A DNA stretch of 64,000 bases from Roseovarius sp. (GTDB taxonomy: Bacteria; Pseudomonadota; Alphaproteobacteria; Rhodobacterales; Rhodobacteraceae): NCBI GenBank assembly GCA_029212365.1, contig JARGOC010000014.1, positions 47,871-111,870 on the forward strand. Direction: 5' to 3'. Under the pieces are notes generated by a model. It was not told where the DNA came from, ran no database searches, and was given only the letters and a program-made list of their open reading frames with translations. Position numbers and translations under genes: made by a program. Shown piece by piece: positions 25,817 through 34,344 of the stretch (its first letter is position 1; each line of letters starts with the position of its first letter).

Positions 25817-26059
25817 ATGCCATTGGCTCAAACCTCTACATTCGTTCCCGTTGTCGTCGACAAAGATCTGTGCATCGCGGACAAGGGCTGCACCGTCTGC
25901 GTGGATGTCTGCCCACTTGATGTCTTGCGCATCGCAGTCACCGAAGACGGCCCGGAAACAGCCTACATGAAATACGATGAATGCTGGTACTGCATGCCCT
26001 GCGAGGCAGATTGCCCGACAGGGGCCGTGACCGTTAACCTTCCCTTTTTGTTGAAGTGA
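25817..26059 (+). CDS. Dicluster 4Fe-4S ferredoxin, partner of the flavoprotein
   Basis: An 80-residue protein with two cysteine clusters: C-x6-C-x2-C-x3-CP at the N-terminal half (CIADKGCTVCVDVCP) and CWYCMPCEADCP at the C-terminal half. It can carry two [4Fe-4S] centres. The C-terminus VTVNLPFLLK is conserved in ferredoxins I associate with AprA-like flavoproteins. It lies 11 bp after the flavoprotein gene and 7 bp before the HEAT-repeat gene, so the three proteins are made together and probably form one complex. Confidence 0.88.
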   Translation: MPLAQTSTFVPVVVDKDLCIADKGCTVCVDVCPLDVLRIAVTEDGPETAYMKYDECWYCMPCEADCPTGAVTVNLPFLLK

Positions 26060-26066
26060 GATCACC

Positions 26067-27020
26067 ATGAACGCGCTCTTTGAAGACTTCGACGAAATTG
26101 AGGAACTGGCGGCGGCACTTGATGATCCGTCGCCGGGGGCACGCATCATGGCGGTGATCGACCTTGCCGATAGCGCAGACCCCGCAGCGATCCCGCATTT
26201 GGCGCGGGCGATCAAAGACGAGGCGGTAGGTGTGCGCAAGCAAGCCGCGCAAGCGCTTACTGATTTTGACGGACCCGACGCTGCGGCAGCACTTGTGTCT
26301 GCCCTGGCTGACAGCGATCCCGCAGTTATCGAAGCGGCAGCGATCAGCCTGACCGAGTTGAAAGACCCGGTGTCGGGGGATGCGATCCTTCCACATTTGG
26401 ATACGACGGACACCATTAAGCTCAAGGCGTGCCTTGCCGGAATCAAAGAATTGCGCCGCACCGAAGCGATGGGGCCCGCGATCGACGCGCTGCAACATTC
26501 AGATAATGGTGTGCGCACCGAAGCGGTTGGGGTGATCGGCTGGTTACAGGATGAGGGGTCACTTCCCGCTCTTCGTGATGCAGCCAAGGATAACGACACC
26601 CAAGTCCGGCGCACTGCTTTGGCCGCGCTTGGGTTTTCAAAATCAGAGCATGCCGAGGCGACACTGATCCAAGGTTTAGCAGATGATGAATGGATTGTCC
26701 GCGAAGCCGCCGCCGAGACCCTTGCCAAGACGGGGAGCGCAAACTGTGTGCCTCATCTTCGATCCGCTTTGGGGGACGATTTTTGGCAAGTGCGGGTGAA
26801 AGCCGTACGGTCCCTTGGCAAATTGCATGCCAAAGAGGCTGCAATTGAAATTGCACCGATGATGGACATTCCTGTGCCAAACCTGCGCAAAGAATGCGCA
26901 GCGGTTTTAGGTGAAATGGCCGTGGCTGAAACCTTGCCATATCTCGAAAAATACGTTGACGACCCAGATCCGGATGTACGCAAGAATGTACGCTGGGCTA
27001 TGGGCAAAATTGCCGCCTAG
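26067..27020 (+). CDS. HEAT-repeat protein
   Basis: A 317-residue protein built of about nine short HEAT-like repeats of roughly 31 residues, each ending in patterns such as DPSPGARIMAVIDLAD, DEAVGVRKQAAQALTD, DPDVRKNVRWAMGKIA. Such alpha-solenoids (PBS-lyase HEAT type) serve as scaffolds or as lyase/chaperone-like factors for cofactor attachment. There is no signal peptide. The tight operon with the flavoprotein and ferredoxin suggests a scaffold or maturation factor for that enzyme; this is inference. Confidence 0.85.
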   Translation: MNALFEDFDEIEELAAALDDPSPGARIMAVIDLADSADPAAIPHLARAIKDEAVGVRKQAAQALTDFDGPDAAAALVSALADSDPAVIEAAAISLTELKDPVSGDAILPHLDTTDTIKLKACLAGIKELRRTEAMGPAIDALQHSDNGVRTEAVGVIGWLQDEGSLPALRDAAKDNDTQVRRTALAALGFSKSEHAEATLIQGLADDEWIVREAAAETLAKTGSANCVPHLRSALGDDFWQVRVKAVRSLGKLHAKEAAIEIAPMMDIPVPNLRKECAAVLGEMAVAETLPYLEKYVDDPDPDVRKNVRWAMGKIAA

Positions 27021-27052
27021 CGGCGAAATATTGGACGTAAAATTTGTAAATT

Positions 27053-27084
27053 GAACACCCTTGGAGGTCACTCCTTGGGTGTTC
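27053..27084. other. Large perfect hairpin between HEAT gene and second transporter
   Basis: GAACACCC (27053-27060) pairs with GGGTGTTC (27077-27084), and inside it GGAG pairs with CTCC around a four-base loop, with TT opposed to TT. Outer arms GGACGT and ACGTCC (about 27033 and 27088) are also complementary. No T-run follows, so it may be a terminator variant, an mRNA stabiliser or an attenuating leader structure. The 27021-27336 gap otherwise holds the promoter region of the second importer. Confidence 0.6.
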
Positions 27085-27336
27085 TGTACGTCCTGCAAAA
27101 ATCCACATAACATATTGTTTTAAATAAGTAAAAATCCCGGGCGATTCTCGTCTGGAAGCCCCTTTTTTTGATTCTTTGGTGGGTAATTGTGTCTCTTGCA
27201 CCCCCAAAAGTGCGTAAAAAATGATCGTTTGCGGAATCCTTTGCAAAATACCCATGAAATACCTCCCGAGACATATGATTAACGCGAATACTGACAAGAA
27301 GACCAAATCTGAGAAACCAACACAGGAGTACATCCC

Positions 27337-28692
27337 ATGCAGAATTCTTTGTCTCTCAAAGCGGCTCTCTGCGCTGCGACGTTTTTGACGGTTGGACATG
27401 CGGCACTGGCTGAAACCATCACCGTCGGGATCGGCCACCAGAGCACCGTGACCAATACGGTGCCAGGCGGTATAATCATTGAGAAGCTGGAGTTGTTGGA
27501 AAAACACTTGCCAACAACCGGCCGCTATGAAGATGTGGATTACGACATCGTTTATCGTGATTATACGTCAGGCCCACCGATCACCAATCAGATGATCGCA
27601 GGCAAGCTGCACTTTGGGGTGATGGGGGATTACCCGCTGATCGTGAACGGCGCGACGTTTCAGGACCAAGGCAATGATGAATCCCTCCTGATCCAAATTT
27701 CGGGTTACAATTTGAAAGGCACAGGCAACGGCGTTGTGGTGCCAGTGGATTCAGACGTGTTTACGCTGGAGGATTTGCGCGGCAAGTCGGTCTCTGCACC
27801 GTTTGGCTCTGCTGCTTGGGGCATGTTCCTTGCTGTACTTGACCGTGAAAAGATGACGGAGGATGTGACCCTTGTGAACCAAAGCCCACCTGTCGGCGTC
27901 AATAACATCGCCGTAGGCCGGATTGATGCACATGTAGATTTCACCCCCTGGTCCGAGGTGATGGAATTCCGTGGGACGGGGCGTAAAGTCTATGACGGTT
28001 CAGAGGCGTTGATCCCGACATTCCACGGTACTGTGGTGCTAAAATCATTCGCCGAAGAATATCCAGAGATCATAGATGCTTATGTGAAAGCGACACTCGA
28101 AGCACAAGACTGGATCGCCGACGATCCCCTCATCGCCGCAACAAAAGTGTCCGAATGGACCGGTATCGAGAAAGAAGTCTTGTATCTCTACTTCAGCGAT
28201 GGCGGTATCTCGACGTTCGAAAGTTCAATCAAACCTGAATGGGTGACGAGCCTTCAGGAAAGTCATGCGTTGTTGATGCGCGAACGCGATGTTCCGGCAT
28301 TGGATTTCGACAAATGGGTCGATGACAGCTACGTCAAAGCAGCCGTCACAGAACGTGGCGAGGATTATGAGGCCATGGTCAGCTCGGTGGTTGACACCGC
28401 TGTTGCGAATGTCGGCAAACCTGCGGAAATCTGGCACCCGCGTGACGGCATTTCGTCTTACAGCACAATGGCAGAGTTCTTTACGGGGCTTGCGTCCATC
28501 CGCGACACAGGTTTCGCGCCGCTCGCCAGCTATGTCTATGATGCGAATTCGGGTCTCAAACTCTTTGGCACAAGCGCCTTTTACGCCGAGACCGATGGCG
28601 AAATCGCAGCATTTCTGAAAAAGGCGGATGCCGAAGCCTACGGCGAGCTTGTGACCTATCAGGCGATCTTGGACGCAACTGCGACGCAGTAA
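27337..28692 (+). CDS. ABC transporter substrate-binding protein (second NitT/TauT system)
   Basis: A 451-residue exported protein with a signal peptide ending near HAALA, then VGIGHQSTVTN and TNQMIAGKLHFGVMGDYPL, as in NMT1/TauA-like binding proteins. It is about 110 residues longer than the first binding protein at 18.8 kb, mainly at the C-terminus, so the ligand is probably different. AGGAG lies nine bases before ATG 27337. It heads the importer operon that continues to 30.5 kb and is likely induced together with the flavoprotein genes upstream. Confidence 0.88.
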   Translation: MQNSLSLKAALCAATFLTVGHAALAETITVGIGHQSTVTNTVPGGIIIEKLELLEKHLPTTGRYEDVDYDIVYRDYTSGPPITNQMIAGKLHFGVMGDYPLIVNGATFQDQGNDESLLIQISGYNLKGTGNGVVVPVDSDVFTLEDLRGKSVSAPFGSAAWGMFLAVLDREKMTEDVTLVNQSPPVGVNNIAVGRIDAHVDFTPWSEVMEFRGTGRKVYDGSEALIPTFHGTVVLKSFAEEYPEIIDAYVKATLEAQDWIADDPLIAATKVSEWTGIEKEVLYLYFSDGGISTFESSIKPEWVTSLQESHALLMRERDVPALDFDKWVDDSYVKAAVTERGEDYEAMVSSVVDTAVANVGKPAEIWHPRDGISSYSTMAEFFTGLASIRDTGFAPLASYVYDANSGLKLFGTSAFYAETDGEIAAFLKKADAEAYGELVTYQAILDATATQ

Positions 28693-28767
28693 AGACCCCA
28701 GCGAAACAAGAGAATGACATCGCGTTCCGGCGCGGTGTCACCCCAAGAACAAGCCCGGAGCGCACAA

Positions 28768-29664
28768 ATGCCCCTCGAACAAACTCAACCAGATATGCCT
28801 GAAATCAAGGCCTTAGACCCACCACCTGAGGATTCTACCTCGGCTTCTCCGCCTGTCGAAGACCCCAGCGCGTCACGCTTCATGGATGGTGTGCCAGGCT
28901 GGGCAGCACAAGGCGGCATCATGCTGTTGTCCGTGTTAATCGGACTGGGGATCTGGCATATGGGGAGCACCCAAGGGTGGAATATCTATTTGAATTTCCG
29001 TAATATTCCGACGCCTGGCGAGGTATTTGAAGCGACATTGGAAAATATCGCTGACCCGGAATTCTATGTGCACATCCGCGTCTCTATTTGGCGTGTTATG
29101 TCCAGTTTCGTGCTGGCGGTTCTTGTGGGTGTGCCGACCGGCCTGCTGATGGCGCGCAACCGCATCGCGCGGGCCGCTTTGATTCCGTACATCGAAATTA
29201 TGCGCCCCATTCCAGCGGTGGCTTGGATTCCCCTCGCCATTCTGATGTGGCCGACCGAGGAAGCCTCGATCATCTTCATCACCTTTCTTGGCGCATTCTT
29301 TCCAATTGTTCTGAATACCATCAATGGCGCCGAACAAACCCCAGAGGTTTTGTTGCGCGCCACCCGGTCTTTGGGGGCATCGCGCTATGCTGAGTTCCGG
29401 CATGTCGTGTTTCCCGCTGCCCTCCCGTCGATCTCAGCGGGATTGGCCGTCGGGATGGGGGTGGCGTGGTTCTCGTTGCTCGCAGGCGAGATCATCTCAG
29501 GGCAATACGGGATTGGGTATTTTACATGGGACGCTTATTCAATGGTGCGTACCCCTGACATTGTTCTGGGCATGCTGGTGATTGGCGGATTGGGCACTGC
29601 CTCGACCTATGGCATCCGACTACTGACGCGCCCCATGTTGAAATGGCAAAAGAGGACACGCTGA
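28768..29664 (+). CDS. ABC transporter permease (second NitT/TauT system)
   Basis: A 298-residue membrane protein with a proline- and acid-rich cytoplasmic N-terminal tail (about 40 residues), six helices and the EAA loop RATRSLGASRYAEFRHVVFP. ATG 28768 was preferred because GGAG lies eight bases upstream; an in-frame ATG at 28714 would add 18 residues. It pairs with the binding protein upstream and the ATPase downstream. It is clearly paralogous to, but diverged from, the permease at 17.9 kb. Confidence 0.88.
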   Translation: MPLEQTQPDMPEIKALDPPPEDSTSASPPVEDPSASRFMDGVPGWAAQGGIMLLSVLIGLGIWHMGSTQGWNIYLNFRNIPTPGEVFEATLENIADPEFYVHIRVSIWRVMSSFVLAVLVGVPTGLLMARNRIARAALIPYIEIMRPIPAVAWIPLAILMWPTEEASIIFITFLGAFFPIVLNTINGAEQTPEVLLRATRSLGASRYAEFRHVVFPAALPSISAGLAVGMGVAWFSLLAGEIISGQYGIGYFTWDAYSMVRTPDIVLGMLVIGGLGTASTYGIRLLTRPMLKWQKRTR

Positions 29665-29709
29665 TGCACAGCGTTATCCCCATAACAAAATCACAAAGAA
29701 AGCTGAGTC

Positions 29710-30552
29710 ATGCTTGATGTCGTGAAATTTAAGAAGGCGGCGGACGCCGCAGAGGAAAACGTTGGCAAAGGTCGCATCAAGATCAGCGATGTCTCAGTCA
29801 CGTTTGGCAAGGGCGCGACAGCACATCGTGCGGTCGAGACAACTTCGATTGATATTCAGGCTGGTGAGTTTGTCTGTATCCTGGGGCCATCTGGCTGTGG
29901 GAAATCCACTCTGCTCAATGCAATCGCCGGATATACGCCCCCGACAACGGGGTCGGTTTCAGTCGATGATGTCGAGGTCACAGGCCCCGGCCCAGACCGA
30001 GGCATGGTATTTCAACAATATTCCCTGTTGCCTTGGAAGACGGTGTACGAAAACGTCGCTTTTGGTCCGCAAATGGCCGGGGCCTCTCGGATGGAGGCCG
30101 GCTCGGTCGCCAACACGTTTCTCGGGTTGGTGGGATTGAAAAAGTTCGGTAACCGCTATCCCGCAGAACTATCGGGTGGCATGCAACAAAGGGTCGGCAT
30201 CGCGCGGGCGTTGGCGAATTATCCCAGCGTTCTACTGATGGACGAGCCCTTTGGCGCGCTTGATGCGCAAACGCGCTTAATGATGCAGGAGAGCCTTCTC
30301 GACATCTGGCGCAAGTTCGGCACCACCGTCGTTTTCATCACCCATGATGTTGATGAAGCCGTGTTTTTGGCAGACCGGGTCCTGATCATGAGCGCGGCAC
30401 CGGGGCGCATCATCGAAGACGTAAAGATCAACCTCTCCCGTCCCAGATCCCCGGATATGGCAACCAGCGCCGAATATCTGGAGGCAAGGCAATTCTGCCT
30501 TGAGACGATCCGGGCCGAGAGCCGCAAAGCTTTTGTTGAACAAAACCAGTGA
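29710..30552 (+). CDS. ABC transporter ATP-binding protein (second NitT/TauT system)
   Basis: A 280-residue ATPase with Walker A GPSGCGKST at 59-67, VFQQYSLLPWKTV, signature LSGGMQQRV and Walker B VLLMDEP. It is very similar to the ATPase at 19.8 kb, including the C-terminal ending RKAFVEQNQ versus LKAFERQNE, so the two importers arose from a common ancestor. It powers the second importer in the inner membrane. Confidence 0.92.
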   Translation: MLDVVKFKKAADAAEENVGKGRIKISDVSVTFGKGATAHRAVETTSIDIQAGEFVCILGPSGCGKSTLLNAIAGYTPPTTGSVSVDDVEVTGPGPDRGMVFQQYSLLPWKTVYENVAFGPQMAGASRMEAGSVANTFLGLVGLKKFGNRYPAELSGGMQQRVGIARALANYPSVLLMDEPFGALDAQTRLMMQESLLDIWRKFGTTVVFITHDVDEAVFLADRVLIMSAAPGRIIEDVKINLSRPRSPDMATSAEYLEARQFCLETIRAESRKAFVEQNQ

Positions 30553-30603
30553 GAGAGATGATAAACTCGTCATGTCAAAGCACTCTGTTGCTGAAAGGAA
30601 AAC

Positions 30604-31329
30604 GTGATCAAAGATCTGGATGATTCGCTTGATGGCCCGAGTGCCATTTACCTGTCCGAGTACCTTCTTGATATCAACAAGGGGGCGGGTTTTCTGACGT
30701 CCCTCTCGCTTGATGATCAAAAGAAAGTCCGCCATCTTGGCACCCGCTGTAAGGTGGCCAAAGGCGAGGGCGTGTTCTTTCAGGGCGATCCGCACACGGG
30801 GGTCTGGATCATCGAAACCGGTCGGGTTCGGACCTTCTATGCGGGTCCGTCGGGGCGTGAAATCACCCTGGCGTATTGGAGCGCGGGACATTTTCTAGGA
30901 GGCCCCGAAGTCTTTGGAACAGGCCGACATGTGTGGTCGGCAGATGTGCTTGAGGATTGCGAGCTGCTTTTTGTCTCTGGGATGAGCCTGCAACGTCTGG
31001 TTCGAGAAGTGCCCGATGTCGCCATCGCGGTGATCAATGGGTTGGTCAACAAAGGAAAATGCTATTCTGCGCTCATACAAATGCTAGGTACGCGCACAGT
31101 TTCGGAACGCCTTAGGCAACTTCTTTTGATCGTTGCTGAGACATACGGCCGCCATGAGGGCGGTCATGTCATCATTGAGCGCTCTATTACATATGATCAG
31201 ATTGCTTCAATCGTCGGGGCGACCCGGCAATGGGTCACGCAATCCTTGGACCGTCTGCAGTCAGAAGGAATTTTGACGGTCAGCCGCAAAGAAATCACAA
31301 TACATGACTTGGGTTTGCTTTTGACCTGA
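30604..31329 (+). CDS. Crp/Fnr-family transcriptional regulator
   Basis: A 241-residue protein with an N-terminal cyclic-nucleotide-binding-like beta-barrel (GVFFQGDPHTGVWIIETGRV) and a C-terminal winged helix (ITYDQIASIVGATRQWVTQSL). It lacks the N-terminal cysteine set of FNR, so it is unlikely to hold an oxygen-sensing Fe-S cluster. Start is GTG 30604 with AAGGA upstream. As the last gene of the transporter operon, 51 bp after the ATPase, it is the best candidate for controlling the flavoprotein/importer genes. Confidence 0.87.
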   Translation: MIKDLDDSLDGPSAIYLSEYLLDINKGAGFLTSLSLDDQKKVRHLGTRCKVAKGEGVFFQGDPHTGVWIIETGRVRTFYAGPSGREITLAYWSAGHFLGGPEVFGTGRHVWSADVLEDCELLFVSGMSLQRLVREVPDVAIAVINGLVNKGKCYSALIQMLGTRTVSERLRQLLLIVAETYGRHEGGHVIIERSITYDQIASIVGATRQWVTQSLDRLQSEGILTVSRKEITIHDLGLLLT

Positions 31330-31573
31330 CAGAATGGCGACAAGCGATTGTGGTCCGGCGGGCGTCGTTAAAGCCCTCATCGGCATCCTTCACGCTCCAG
31401 AGGAGCCTTATCGGCGTCACCGTTCATGCCCGATGGTGCCTTGAACCACTCTTGCTTCCTGAAACCGCCATAGATTGCGCCTTCATGCACCGAGTGGATG
31501 ATCTGCCTGGCCTGGGTCCGGTTGCAAGTTCCCTGCAAACCGAGGGCAAGCCAAAGTACGCCTGGATTCGCAT

Positions 31574-31708
31574 CATGAGAGCCTGAACAACGTCACCGCG
31601 TCGGACGTCTACTTCGGCTGAGCGCAAGCTATTCTAAACAAAAGGGAAAAGATCAAGCACAAAACACTCGAGACCCGGCGATCTCAACACCGCAAACGCG
31701 CCGCATAA
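31574..31708 (+). pseudogene. IS3-family transposase remnant (C-terminal end)
   Basis: Read from 31574, the frame gives HESLNNVTASDVYFG, a stop codon, then AQAILNKREKIKHKTLETRR and a final stop at 31706. This is the characteristic C-terminal end of the integrase-type transposase of IS3-family elements. The internal TGA at 31619 and the absence of the catalytic DDE core upstream show it is a decayed fragment. The sequence on either side (31330-31573 and 31709-31906) holds no intact gene. Confidence 0.75.
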
Positions 31709-31906
31709 TACCACCAACCAGATGAGCCAGATACTCACCCAAATTACGCCGCCTCAGGAACCAAATTTCTGACGGCGGGCACTGCGTGTTTCAATATGTG
31801 GACATCACTCTCGACATTGTGGAGCAGTCAATGTCTTGTTCAACGAATATCAGCTCATGCCATACCCGCACACACAAGTCTTAACCATCCTCCAAAGTAC
31901 GCAGGG

Positions 31907-32935
31907 TCATTGCCTGCGTGTGTCTGTCGGCGTCATCTCAAATCGCCGGTAGAATGTTCGGTTAAAATAGGAAACGTCACCGAACCCGGAATCAAAGGCG
32001 ATCTGGCTGATCTGCAGCCCATCATATCGGGCATCAAGCAGTTTGTCCCGTGCCATCACAAGCCGGGCTTCCAACAAAAGCGATGAGAACGTCTGGCTGA
32101 CCTCGGCCAACAGTTTTCGAAGGTAGCTTTCCGAAACATTCAGCTCGATCGCAAGTTCAGCGATACGAAAGCCGGGACGGTTTGCATTTTTTCGAATGGC
32201 CGAGATCGCCGCCACCCGGCGCGCGGCGCGCACGCCCCGGTTCTGGGCCACAACCCAGGCATCGCGGTTGGCCCCGATCGCCAGCGAGGCCAGATCAAGC
32301 ACATGTTTGCTCACCACTGATCGCGCCGATGCAGATCCGCCATCACCCAGAGCCATTATCATCTTGCAATACCCCGCCAGAAGCTTCAGCGCTTCATCGC
32401 GGCCCTGAATGACGGTCATGCCCAGCCTGTCAATGTCGGCCACCCGTTCGCTTAGTTGCGAAACAGGCAGGTTCAGGGTCAAAAACTTGCCGGGGCGCAG
32501 CAATGTGCGGCCCGCCTCATCGGAACGCCGCACCAATCCCTCGCCCACGCAAACGCTTTGCCCGTGCTGGCCCTGCTCGGCGTACATCAATTCGTCTTCC
32601 TGCATCAGCAAGACGATATCGCTATTGCCATCCTTCAGCATTGACTTGGTTCGTGCACAGGAAATCGCACTGATTTCGCCCGTGGCAATCGTTGCATCAC
32701 CCAGGTCCAGAAATGTCGCATCATACAGCAACGGCGTATTGCCCAGCGGCTCAAAGTCCAACCGAACGAACCGATGCCCGAATTCCTCGCGCCATATATC
32801 AAGCCGGTCCTGTTCAGGCAGCCGGTTCGTCGAAAATCGTATCGGTGGGCCACAAGACCCTAAATTTGTTTGTTCAAAACTCAAAAAAGTTCCTCCAGAC
32901 GGAGTCTCTTCACGCGATAAACCTGCGCCTGCCAC
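31907..32935 (-). CDS. AraC-family transcriptional regulator
   Basis: A 342-residue protein with a long N-terminal cupin-like effector domain of the AraC-binding-2 sort and a C-terminal AraC/XylS DNA-binding domain (about 240-342: FRIAELAIELNVSESYLRKLL and ISQIAFDSGFGDVSYFNRTFYRRF). Start is GTG 32935, the only suitable codon near the N-terminus. It lies downstream of the unknown secreted-protein operon on the same strand, with 184 bp between, and may or may not control it. Confidence 0.87.
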   Translation of the reverse strand: MAGAGLSREETPSGGTFLSFEQTNLGSCGPPIRFSTNRLPEQDRLDIWREEFGHRFVRLDFEPLGNTPLLYDATFLDLGDATIATGEISAISCARTKSMLKDGNSDIVLLMQEDELMYAEQGQHGQSVCVGEGLVRRSDEAGRTLLRPGKFLTLNLPVSQLSERVADIDRLGMTVIQGRDEALKLLAGYCKMIMALGDGGSASARSVVSKHVLDLASLAIGANRDAWVVAQNRGVRAARRVAAISAIRKNANRPGFRIAELAIELNVSESYLRKLLAEVSQTFSSLLLEARLVMARDKLLDARYDGLQISQIAFDSGFGDVSYFNRTFYRRFEMTPTDTRRQ

Positions 32936-33119
32936 CTTGGGTTGTCAAGTTTTGCTGGGGTATTGTCCCGAAATGTCCAAGTCACTGTACCGTCTGGTCC
33001 AAGGCCACCGGAAAGCGCGGGTATGTAAGCGGCTGGATGAATCTGATGGACAATGGCGACGCAAAAAAACCCGAACAGATGATTTCAGCGTCAGAGGCAA
33101 AGCAGATGGCTGGCGCATT

Positions 33120-33632
33120 TCAATTGCCCTCCTTGGCCAAAAGGATCTCTGGCAGCGGCGGGAGCGTCTCATTCAGGATACCCCAGGATATCCGCTGGGG
33201 ATGGTCTTGATCTTCCAGCACAATGGCGGGGCGTGGTGCTGTTTCGGGGCGAAACAGGACGTACCCTTCGCCGGACAAAGTCCCGGCTTCTTCGGGAAAG
33301 GCCGTGTCGCGCGACAGCCCCACAACCAGCCCACGCACATCTGCCAGCCGTTGCAAACTCGTCAGCGAAACGGGGGTCAGAAATTCAATTTCCACGATGA
33401 ACCCGATCTCTCCCTGTCCGCTCAGCTCACGAATGAGGATCGTATTCCTTTGCCCCAGCGCCGAAAAATACGACCCTGACGTGCTGTGCAGTGACGGGCT
33501 CTGCTCCCATGCAAAAAGTTTCGCCTGATAGATGTCCGCCGGGTCAACCTCCAGCTCCGCGCAAAGGGCCGCCGCAAGGTCATCCGCATCCTGCGTGCCG
33601 CCGATCAGAAGATCTGTCCCCAGCATCGTCAT
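33120..33632 (-). CDS. Unknown cytosolic protein, last gene of a four-gene operon
   Basis: A 170-residue protein with no signal peptide or membrane segment and no motif I recognise. Its start overlaps the stop of the upstream gene (ATGA), showing coupled translation. The composition is ordinary for a soluble alpha/beta protein. The other three operon members appear exported, so this one may be a cytosolic partner or immunity-like factor; that is speculation. Confidence 0.65.
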   Translation of the reverse strand: MTMLGTDLLIGGTQDADDLAAALCAELEVDPADIYQAKLFAWEQSPSLHSTSGSYFSALGQRNTILIRELSGQGEIGFIVEIEFLTPVSLTSLQRLADVRGLVVGLSRDTAFPEEAGTLSGEGYVLFRPETAPRPAIVLEDQDHPQRISWGILNETLPPLPEILLAKEGN

Positions 33633-34279
33633 TCACCGCAATTCGGAAATGGCCCCTCATCCGTGACGGGGGCGGTGTGAATGACGCTGGTGCTTCCCGG
33701 CGGCAGCCCCTGCACCTTGTCGATCCAGGCAAGCGCGGCGGTCACGCCCGCCAGTGAGAACCCGGCATACAGGAATTCATCCCGGCAGCCGCCAAATTCA
33801 AAATCCAGAATATCCCCGAGGCGCAGGCGCTCCATGAGGGTCTCGGCGCCGGGACCGGTGAGATACAAGTCGTAAGTGCCCGTCAATCGGTTGACCGGCC
33901 CTCCGCTCCGCAGCGCAAGTGACTCTTTCCAGAAGCTGGGGATCACCTCTTGGTCGTGGTGGCCCATGCGGATCACACTGGCGAACAGCCCAAGCGACAG
34001 CTTTGGCTCAACCCCGTCAAAGGTGATGAACATCGACCAGCCGCCCCCGCTCGGGTGCCGACGTAGCGCAAACACATGACTCTGGTTGGGGTTTTGCGCT
34101 GACGCCGAATTCGAATAGCTGTAGGCGTCGCATATACGGCCCTTGTCGCAAAAGGTGTGCCAATCCTTGAAACGGGCGCTCAGATTGTCCTGCGCCATGA
34201 CGGTATCTGGAGCCGCAGCGCCAAGAAAGCCCAGACAGATCAGAATAAGGCGTGCCCAATGAGATAAAATTCCAAACAT
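33629..34279 (-). CDS. Exported protein resembling DUF1176
   Basis: A 216-residue precursor with a signal peptide (cleavage near TVMAQ), then ARFKDWHTFCDKGRICDAYSY and a later SLAGVTAALAWIDKVQG. These resemble the DUF1176/invasion-associated-locus-B-like exported proteins, whose biochemical role is not known. Cysteines in the mature part may form disulfides. Translation is coupled to the next gene. The perfect 8-bp tandem repeat lies between its start and the previous gene and may affect its expression. Confidence 0.6.
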   Translation of the reverse strand: MFGILSHWARLILICLGFLGAAAPDTVMAQDNLSARFKDWHTFCDKGRICDAYSYSNSASAQNPNQSHVFALRRHPSGGGWSMFITFDGVEPKLSLGLFASVIRMGHHDQEVIPSFWKESLALRSGGPVNRLTGTYDLYLTGPGAETLMERLRLGDILDFEFGGCRDEFLYAGFSLAGVTAALAWIDKVQGLPPGSTSVIHTAPVTDEGPFPNCGE

Positions 34280-34296
34280 GCCACGCCTTTCTATAT

Positions 34297-34344
34297 TCCG
34301 TCAGTCCGTCAGTCCGTCAGTCCGTCAGTCCGTCAGTCCGTCAG
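34297..34344. repeat. Perfect tandem repeat, six copies of TCCGTCAG
   Basis: Six uninterrupted copies of an 8-bp unit fill most of the gap between two operon genes and include the stop codon of the upstream gene (minus strand ...CCAGACTGA). It is a candidate phase-variable or length-variable spacer. It has no spacers and is not a CRISPR. Confidence 0.95.

Noticed and set aside
32409..33479. Plus-strand frame of 356 codons
   Set aside because: Antisense to the AraC regulator and the next operon gene, with serine/arginine-rich composition and no motif.
34297..34344. CRISPR array
   Set aside because: The 8-bp units are directly adjacent with no spacers, and no cas genes are nearby.
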